Assembly (NCBI GenBank): GCA_024278035.1
Contig: JAJRUA010000422.1
Location: 1 to 20,163, forward strand
Length of the DNA stretch: 20,163 bases
From: Planctomycetota bacterium
GTDB taxonomy: Bacteria > Planctomycetota > Planctomycetia > Pirellulales > Lacipirellulaceae
Direction: 5' to 3'
Shown: one piece after another, positions 14,878-20,163 of the stretch
Numbering within the stretch: position 1 is the stretch's first letter
Layout: each line of letters starts with the position of its first letter
Notes under the pieces: generated by a model
Told to the model about the DNA's origin: nothing
The model's database searches: none
What the model saw: only the letters and a program-made list of their open reading frames with translations
Position numbers and translations under genes: made by a program

Positions 14878-16153
14878 GATTAGCCAAGTCAGTTTTCATC
14901 AAAACACGGTAGGTTTCATATAGAGTCAGTGCCGCTAGCATGCACATTGACCCAACAGATCCAACAAGAACGAATTTGACACCCCCTCCCAGGTTGTAAG
15001 AAACAAAGATAAACACCAATAAAGTGAAAAGCGAAATAACGCAATTCCTTGAATTCAAGGCCTTGGCCGATACGCCATCTAGGAGGCTTCGTAAAGAGAC
15101 GTAGATTAAGAAGGGAATTACCGAAAGTGCCATGAGGCGAATAACGTCAACGAGATCGGTTTCCTCGGCATCAATAAGGAAGGTAACGGAAGGTTTTGCA
15201 AATATCTCTACAAAAAGTACAAGCAGGAGGGAGACTCCAATGCCAATTCCCAGAAGCTTAGGAACAAGTTGTTTAATCTCATCAATACGACCACTTGCGG
15301 CCATTTTTGTGCTATGAGGAAGAAGCACCACCCCTAGGGGAGCGATAAGTGAAGCGGCCATGCCTAGGAGGGAACAACCAAATGCGACAAAACCGGCATA
15401 ACGTACGTCGGCGATGTGAGCGGAAATTATTGCAGGAAGCGATAGCAGGGCAGTCAAGGCGAAAGCTCCTGGGATTCTTGGGATCGCGTATTGGAAAAGA
15501 TCATTTGCGTGTTTCCCTAACGAGGTTATAGGACCTCGTTCCTGGTAGGTAATCCATGCTACGGCACAGGCGGAGAAGATCGTAGTGAAACAACCGGTCC
15601 ACCACAGGACGGCCGCGGGGCTGTTTCCGATGGCAAAAGCTGCTAAGGGGAGTAAGCCTAGGTTAAATGTGTGCATTACGCTGGCCTGCGCAATTCGCAT
15701 TTTTCCCTGCCAGTGAGACCAGGCAATAGAATGTAAAATGCAGCCAAGAAGGACAAAGTTAATTGGTCCAATACAGTAGGCGTATTCTTTGGATCCAAAG
15801 AAGATAACTGCTAGGGCAGGAGAGAAGAAAAAAGAGATCAGACCTATCGACAGCGAAATTATAGCGAATATAAATATGAGCGAAAGGAGATAGGAATAGG
15901 CTGATTTATTGTTTGAAGTGGATTCCGCAACAGCCACTTGGCGTGCCAGCGCTAAGGCGAATCCTTGCATAAGTACAGGTTGCAAGAGCGAGACCGATCG
16001 TCGCGAAAGTGCATATTCTGAGAACCCATCAACGCCGAACAAACTTGCTGCGAAGAAATGGACAAGAAGTCCACATGCCACCACAATAGCCGAAGATAAA
16101 TATGGCCAAACAAGTTTTATTATCGGAACGCCTTGTATTTCATAAGATATCAT
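14870..16153 (-). CDS. Polysaccharide flippase (Wzx-like, MOP superfamily)
   Basis: A 427-residue polytopic membrane protein with the composition and length of Wzx flippases (family members usually have about 12 helices). Hydrophobic segments run through the whole length, with short charged loops. FFAASLFGVDGFSEYALSRRS (about 33-53) is the conserved N-terminal region of the family, where a Gly-x-Ala/Ser-rich first helix is followed by an Arg-rich loop. It would move the undecaprenyl-linked repeat unit from the inner to the outer face of the cytoplasmic membrane. It is located directly before the polymerase gene, with an 8-base overlap, which supports a Wzx-Wzy pair. The start is ATG with no Shine-Dalgarno. 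Sequence identity in this family is low, so the call rests on topology and context. Confidence 0.82.
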   Translation of the reverse strand: MISYEIQGVPIIKLVWPYLSSAIVVACGLLVHFFAASLFGVDGFSEYALSRRSVSLLQPVLMQGFALALARQVAVAESTSNNKSAYSYLLSLIFIFAIISLSIGLISFFFSPALAVIFFGSKEYAYCIGPINFVLLGCILHSIAWSHWQGKMRIAQASVMHTFNLGLLPLAAFAIGNSPAAVLWWTGCFTTIFSACAVAWITYQERGPITSLGKHANDLFQYAIPRIPGAFALTALLSLPAIISAHIADVRYAGFVAFGCSLLGMAASLIAPLGVVLLPHSTKMAASGRIDEIKQLVPKLLGIGIGVSLLLVLFVEIFAKPSVTFLIDAEETDLVDVIRLMALSVIPFLIYVSLRSLLDGVSAKALNSRNCVISLFTLLVFIFVSYNLGGGVKFVLVGSVGSMCMLAALTLYETYRVLMKTDLANLG

Positions 16154-16252
16154 TCGCTGTTTAGGTTACATCAGGATTGAGATAGTGAACGTGTGGGTAT
16201 TACTGGTCGAGAGGAAGGTGATTCTTCGAATTATCTTGAAGGGCATTAGCAC

Positions 16253-17434
16253 CTACCCTGTTTTCTTGTACGGTGTTTCCATTCGTATTGAGCGAGTGAT
16301 CCTACCAATCTGCTCTACCACAAATTTCTGCTGCTCTCTTAATAATTCCGGGTACATCGGCAAACTAAGGCAATGGTTGCTGGCATACTCCGCTTGGGGA
16401 TAGGCTCCTCGTTTAATCCGAAGATTGTCATGCACTTCTTGTAAATGAAGTGGAACCGGGTAATAGACAGCAGTTCCGATGCCCTTATCACTCAGCTTTG
16501 CTTGAATGTTATCTCGGTCTTTGGTTAGTACGGTGTACTGATGATAAACAGGATCAATCCAATCATTATCAGCACGAATGGTTGCAGGCGTGGATGTGCT
16601 CTGCAGGTTAATTTCACGAGGAGGCTGAATCCCGGGCGTGTCCTCAAGAAGTTGGTTGTATAGGTACGCCTTCTCTCGACGCGCGCTGTTCCAGGAATCC
16701 AAGTGGCGTAGCTTGATGCGGAGGATTGCTGCTTGAAGGGCGTCGAGTCGACTGTTAAGGCCAAGTTCGCTGTGGTGGTATTTTTTTTTGCCCCCGTGAC
16801 GGCGGAGCATTTCGATACGAGAGTAAACTTTCTCGTCGTTGGTCACTACCATTCCTCCGTCACCAAAACAGCCTAGGTTCTTGCTTGGGAAAAAACTGAA
16901 GCAACCGGTGGTGCCAAAGGTTCCCACCTTTTTCCCTCGGTAGCTGGCCCCTAGGGCTTGTGCGGCGTCTTCGACTACGTGTAGCGAATGCTCGCTGGCC
17001 AGGGTCATGATCGGGGTCATCTCACACGGCTGGCCATATAAATGCACGGGCAAAATTGCTTTGGTACTTGAGGTGATAGCCGCCTCGATTTGATGAACAT
17101 CAATGTTAAAGGTGCGAGGATCGATATCGACAAAAACGGGTGTCGCACCAACCATGCCTATCGCTTCGGTCGTGGCGACAAAAGTAAACGGAGTTGTAAT
17201 GACTTCATCGCCAGGCCCAATGCCAAGAGAGAGCAAGGAAAGATGTAAGGCATCGGTGCCACTACCGACACCGATGGCATACTCGCAGCCGCAGTAATCG
17301 GCCATTTCGTGCTCAAAAGCCTTTACCTGTGGCCCCAGAATGAACTGCCCCGAGGTAGCAACCTCTTGCATGGCAGCATCAATTTCTTCCTTCAAATGAA
17401 GATATTGTATTTTAAGATCGCAGACGGGAATCAT
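16253..17434 (-). CDS. wbpE: DegT/DnrJ/EryC1/StrS aminotransferase, WbpE-like
   Basis: A 393-residue PLP-dependent sugar aminotransferase. GSGTDALHLSL (58-68) binds the cofactor phosphate, VEDAAQALGASYRGK (154-168) carries Asp156 and Gln159 around the pyridine ring, and SFFPSKNLGCFGDGG (180-194) provides the Schiff-base Lys185. From memory, Lys185 is also the position in Pseudomonas WbpE. With neighbouring WbpB- and WbpD-like genes, it should convert the 3-keto sugar UDP-2-acetamido-3-oxo-glucuronate to the 3-amino form using glutamate. Other StrS enzymes act on 4-keto sugars, so the assignment relies on the neighbours. The start is ATG at 17434, 82 bases after the acetyltransferase stop. About 100 bases separate it from Wzx. 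Confidence 0.9.
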   Translation of the reverse strand: MIPVCDLKIQYLHLKEEIDAAMQEVATSGQFILGPQVKAFEHEMADYCGCEYAIGVGSGTDALHLSLLSLGIGPGDEVITTPFTFVATTEAIGMVGATPVFVDIDPRTFNIDVHQIEAAITSSTKAILPVHLYGQPCEMTPIMTLASEHSLHVVEDAAQALGASYRGKKVGTFGTTGCFSFFPSKNLGCFGDGGMVVTNDEKVYSRIEMLRRHGGKKKYHHSELGLNSRLDALQAAILRIKLRHLDSWNSARREKAYLYNQLLEDTPGIQPPREINLQSTSTPATIRADNDWIDPVYHQYTVLTKDRDNIQAKLSDKGIGTAVYYPVPLHLQEVHDNLRIKRGAYPQAEYASNHCLSLPMYPELLREQQKFVVEQIGRITRSIRMETPYKKTG

Positions 17435-17516
17435 GGCTAGTATCGAAAGATGGTTTAACGGCTGTTTTGGATTAAGAAATTTTTAATACCGGTTGAATTT
17501 GTTTTAAGACGCCAAT

Positions 17517-18113
17517 TTATTTTTCCGCAACAAAAAATAGTTGCCCCGTTTCGTTTTGTTGGTATTTCCTACTACATTCTGAGCAAACAGCGTTTGCCTC
17601 GTCAAAGGTAAGAGGGATACCACACTTACAGGCCCAGCCACGTTGCTTTGCCGGGTTGCCGTAGACAATGGCAAAGTCAGGCACGTCTTTTGTGACGACC
17701 GAGCCAGCGCCAATCAGTGCGTGTTGGCCAATTACGTTACCACAGATGATTGTGGCGTTAGCACCAATGCTGGCTCCACGCCGAACCAAGGTAGGAAGAT
17801 TGTCTTTACTCTTGTTTCGAGGGAAGGCTGAACGAGGTGTGTTAATGTTTGTGAAGACAATCGAGGGACCGCAGAAGACATCGTCCTCAAGCGTCACTCC
17901 CTCATAGACCGAGACGTTGTTCTGAATCTTGACATTGCTCCCGATCTGAACACGCGGGCCGATAACCACGTTTTGTCCAATACGGCATCTCTCGCCAAGG
18001 CGAGAGCCGACAAGGATATGGCTGAAATGCCAGATAGTACTACCGTTACCCACCTCGACTTGCTCGTCGATGAAGGACGATTCGTGTACAAAAAAATCAG
18101 GTTTGCCATCCAT
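17517..18113 (-). CDS. wbpD: UDP-2-acetamido-3-amino-glucuronate N-acetyltransferase, WbpD-like, with a C-terminal zinc ribbon
   Basis: A 198-residue left-handed beta-helix acyltransferase. Hexapeptide-type repeats run from about 14 to 150. IWHFSHI (27-33) and GPSIVFTNINTPRS (82-95) are the typical WbpD landmarks, and VTKDVPDFAIVYGNPAKQRGW (about 140-160) closes the helix. A short C-terminal tail has CKC (Cys162, Cys164) and CSEC (Cys177, Cys180), which looks like a zinc ribbon. The enzyme should acetylate the 3-amino group using acetyl-CoA, giving UDP-2,3-diacetamido-2,3-dideoxy-glucuronate. I chose the ATG at 18113 by homology to the family start; an ATG at 18140 is nine codons earlier, also without a Shine-Dalgarno. 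It lies between the WbpB and WbpE genes, which supports the pathway assignment. Confidence 0.9.
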   Translation of the reverse strand: MDGKPDFFVHESSFIDEQVEVGNGSTIWHFSHILVGSRLGERCRIGQNVVIGPRVQIGSNVKIQNNVSVYEGVTLEDDVFCGPSIVFTNINTPRSAFPRNKSKDNLPTLVRRGASIGANATIICGNVIGQHALIGAGSVVTKDVPDFAIVYGNPAKQRGWACKCGIPLTFDEANAVCSECSRKYQQNETGQLFFVAEK

Positions 18114-18204
18114 GGCAGTCTCTTGGTTGCCTGCAAACATTGCAGTGGTTTCGCAGAAGTCCAGGCAGTGTACCTGGCTTCAGTTGAAAACTGCAACCAT
18201 AGAT

Positions 18205-19197
18205 TTAGGCTGCCTTGCTAGCATGGAGGCGAATCGAAGGGAGGCTCACACTAGAAACACGAGAGACAAGCGGATGGGCTTCGCTCAAACTTCGGCTTAC
18301 TTCCGTATGATTGATGGAATGGGCGGTTTGGATGGCTTGGCGGGTTTCGCGGATGCCGGTCCCTCGCCCCGCGAGAATCTCTTCGTAGACTCGTGTATGG
18401 AGATCGGTGAAACCACCAGAGAACTCAATTTCCTGGCCATCGTAGGTCATCGAGCGATAGGCGAAACCGCCGTTTTGGACCACCTCATCCGGCAAGTCAT
18501 CGGCATCTGTGGAGAGGAACCAACGAACCCGGGCCTTCTCCATCTCGAGTTTTCCGGCCATTTGGCGCGTTCGATTGAGGTGGACATCGCTTTGCTCAAC
18601 CTTACCGAACAACCAATGCAGGAGATCGAAGAAGTGAACGCCAATGTTGAGGGCGACACCGCCAGATTTTTCCATCGCACCTTTCCACGAAGCATCGTAC
18701 CAGCGGCCACGCCGGGTGATGTAAGTGAGGCAAATGTCAGCACGACCACCGGCCGTTTGTGCGTCTAGTTCAGCTTTAAGCTTCAGGAGCGAAGGTAGCA
18801 GACGCAGCTGCAAAACACCATAAACACGCCTGTTATGTTCTGCTTCAAGCTCTTCGAGCGCATCAAGATTCCAGGGCGAGATGACCATCGGCTTCTCGCA
18901 GATGGCGTGCGCCTTTACTCGTAATGCCAAGCGAACGTGAGCATCATGCAAGTAGTTGGGGGAGCATACGCTTACATAATCAACTCGATCACCTTCCCCA
19001 CCACGTCGGCATTTTTCAAGATAGCGATCAAATCGCTCGATTTCGGTAAAAAATCGCGCGTCGGGAAAGCTCGTATCGAGTCGGCCAACGCAATCATGAG
19101 GATCGGTTGCTGCTACGAGCGCGTTACCCGTGTCGTGGATTGCCTTGATATGTTTGGGCGCAACGTAACCGGCGGCTCCGATAAGACCGAAATTCAT
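18205..19197 (-). CDS. wbpB: UDP-N-acetylglucosaminuronate 3-dehydrogenase, WbpB-like (Gfo/Idh/MocA)
   Basis: A 330-residue NAD-dependent oxidoreductase. The start MNFGLIGAAGYVAPKHIKAI matches the WbpB N-terminus, with the Rossmann motif G7-A-A-G10-Y-V-A13. DYVSVCSPNYLH (73-84) and ICEKP (99-103, Lys102) are family landmarks, and GVALNIGVHFFDLLHWLFG (180-198) includes His188 of the active site. It should oxidise C3 of UDP-GlcNAcA; in Pseudomonas the reaction is coupled with WbpE. The ATG at 19197 starts exactly at the Rossmann strand. An upstream in-frame start at 19326 would add 43 residues without family character. It is the first gene of the twelve-gene operon and is divergent from the export lipoprotein gene. 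Confidence 0.92.
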   Translation of the reverse strand: MNFGLIGAAGYVAPKHIKAIHDTGNALVAATDPHDCVGRLDTSFPDARFFTEIERFDRYLEKCRRGGEGDRVDYVSVCSPNYLHDAHVRLALRVKAHAICEKPMVISPWNLDALEELEAEHNRRVYGVLQLRLLPSLLKLKAELDAQTAGGRADICLTYITRRGRWYDASWKGAMEKSGGVALNIGVHFFDLLHWLFGKVEQSDVHLNRTRQMAGKLEMEKARVRWFLSTDADDLPDEVVQNGGFAYRSMTYDGQEIEFSGGFTDLHTRVYEEILAGRGTGIRETRQAIQTAHSINHTEVSRSLSEAHPLVSRVSSVSLPSIRLHASKAA

Positions 19198-19470
19198 TGG
19201 TTTATTACTTTTTTCTTGCTTGTGTGGCACGCCAGCATTGTCGGCAGCAGAACTGGAAGGATGGGGAAGGTAACGGAGTTCTACATGAGTCACAATCCCA
19301 GTCACCGGCGATCCCAAAACAAGCAAGCCAGAGCGATAGCCGTGCTAGCGGCCATGTAAGGAGAGGCACCGGAATACTCTCGTCTTGTGGGAATTTGTGC
19401 GATTCGGTAGTTACTCCCACTCCCCGTTAGTGCTAGTGCGTTCCCGTACCCTATCGAAAAACCCGTGTTG
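19198..19470. other. Divergent intergenic region between the glycan operon and the export gene
   Basis: About 273 bases between two divergent starts, so it should hold the promoters of both the twelve-gene operon and the export gene. I find no convincing sigma-70 pair. TGGCAC near 19226 resembles a sigma-54 -24 element, but the matching -12 GC is absent. Weak purine-rich AAGAAAAAAG lies before the WbpB start. Confidence 0.5.
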
Positions 19471-20163
19471 ATGCTCTTTCGACCAAACTTTGCTTTCTAT
19501 TTCGCGACTTTGGCGCTATCGCTGTGCGCCGTGGGTTGTCAATCAACCCACATTGCACCGCGTGACCTTTCTCCGGAGTTCCTTGCGCCCCGTGGCGCGG
19601 GGCGACAGCAGATGCAGTTGCGTGGAATGAACTCTTTCGGCGGTGTTAGCACCGCGGTTGGTCCTTCCGACTTGCTGGAAGTGAGCATTGTTACCGGTTT
19701 GGCTAGCGACGAGGCTGAGCCCATGCAGGTGCGGGTTGGCGATGACGGAAGCGTGAACATTCCCTACGTCGGCCCTATTGTCGTAACCGGTTTAGAACCA
19801 GCGGCGGTTGGTAATCGCATTGCGGCCGTAGCCGTCGAACGAGGGGTTTATTTGCGTCCTCAGGTGAATGTCGTTGTTGCCGAGCAAGCGACGAACCGCG
19901 TAACCGTTCTTGGTGCGGTTACCGAACCAGGCGTGCAAGAAGTGCCTCGGAATGCTTGCGATATCTTGACGGCGATTGCCGCTGCTGGTGGTTTCACCGA
20001 GGAAGCAGGAACCGTGGTAGAGATTCTACGGCACGACAGTTACGGGCTGGCTAAGAACAATGTAGCACCGTCACCGGAGTCGAGTGGTGATGCCGTGGAT
20101 TCAGGAGTACAGCAGGTAGCGTTCAATGCTCCCGCGCTCAGTCGCCCTCAAGCTAGTCGTGCC
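19471..20163 (+). CDS. Polysaccharide export lipoprotein, Wza-like (partial, 3' end outside the window)
   Basis: The open frame runs 231 codons from ATG 19471 to the window edge with no stop. The N-terminus is a lipoprotein signal: a hydrophobic segment ending A-V-G-C, so Cys23 would be lipidated. VGPSDLLEVSIV (63-74) begins the polysaccharide export (PES) domain, about 64-138, with RVGDDGSVNIPYVG (88-101) and YLRPQVNVVV (127-136). NRVTVLGAVTEPGVQEVP (142-159) and DILTAIAAAGGF (164-175) are the start of an SLBB domain. It should form the outer-membrane export channel for the glycan made by the divergent operon. The codon before the ATG is TTG, so the exact start could shift by one codon. No clear Shine-Dalgarno is present. 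Confidence 0.9.
   Translation, partial: MLFRPNFAFYFATLALSLCAVGCQSTHIAPRDLSPEFLAPRGAGRQQMQLRGMNSFGGVSTAVGPSDLLEVSIVTGLASDEAEPMQVRVGDDGSVNIPYVGPIVVTGLEPAAVGNRIAAVAVERGVYLRPQVNVVVAEQATNRVTVLGAVTEPGVQEVPRNACDILTAIAAAGGFTEEAGTVVEILRHDSYGLAKNNVAPSPESSGDAVDSGVQQVAFNAPALSRPQASRA

Noticed and set aside
19226..19242. Possible sigma-54 promoter (TGGCAC)
   Set aside because: The -12 GC element is missing at the required distance.
19198..19326. A 43-residue N-terminal extension of the WbpB-like protein
   Set aside because: The Rossmann fold begins directly at the ATG at 19197, and the extension would occupy the divergent promoter region.

Overview
The window looks like chromosomal DNA of a planctomycete, most likely of the Pirellula/Blastopirellula/Rhodopirellula group. 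The main reasons are the secreted protease with an N-terminal LEPR-XLL-type motif (LESRIVMSA), weak or absent Shine-Dalgarno sequences at most genes, several likely TTG or GTG starts, and intergenic degenerate repeats built on CGCGGAT. The assignment is an inference from gene style; there is no rRNA or other marker gene in the window.

Left part (1-3537, all on the minus strand): dihydroorotase (pyrC) is followed 23 bases downstream by a Crp/Fnr-type regulator. After a short gap come a small two-helix cysteine-rich membrane protein and an overlapping short-chain dehydrogenase. Next is a 620-base non-coding stretch (3538-4160) that carries an imperfect inverted-repeat element. It leads into a plus-strand subtilisin-like surface or secreted protease (4161-6659), which is convergent with the next block.

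Right part (6685-19197): twelve genes on the minus strand form a polysaccharide operon. In transcription order they are a Gfo/Idh dehydrogenase, a left-handed beta-helix N-acetyltransferase and a PLP aminotransferase (together a WbpB/WbpD/WbpE set for UDP-2,3-diacetamido-2,3-dideoxy-glucuronate); a Wzx-type flippase; a Wzy/WaaL-type polymerase or ligase; an FkbM methyltransferase; a GT4 glycosyltransferase; a TylF/MycF-type methyltransferase; a small monotopic phosphoglycosyl transferase; an aldo/keto reductase; and a split transketolase (N half, then C half). Diverging from the operon at the right edge is the start of a Wza-type export lipoprotein (19471 to window end), which runs off the window.

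The parts fit a Wzx/Wzy-type exported glycan. The phosphoglycosyl transferase would start the lipid-linked unit, the GT4 enzyme would extend it, the Wbp enzymes would supply a diacetamido uronic acid, the two methyltransferases would decorate it, and Wzx, Wzy and the Wza-like protein would flip, polymerise and export it. The least explained part is the last four genes (phosphoglycosyl transferase, aldo/keto reductase, transketolase N, transketolase C). They are joined by stop/start overlaps and suggest a dedicated two-carbon-transfer plus reduction step, perhaps making a branched or otherwise unusual sugar. I recognise no described pathway with exactly this set. The middle of the operon (about 11.1-16.2 kb) is visibly more AT-rich than the pyrC region, as is common for polymerase and flippase segments of O-antigen loci.
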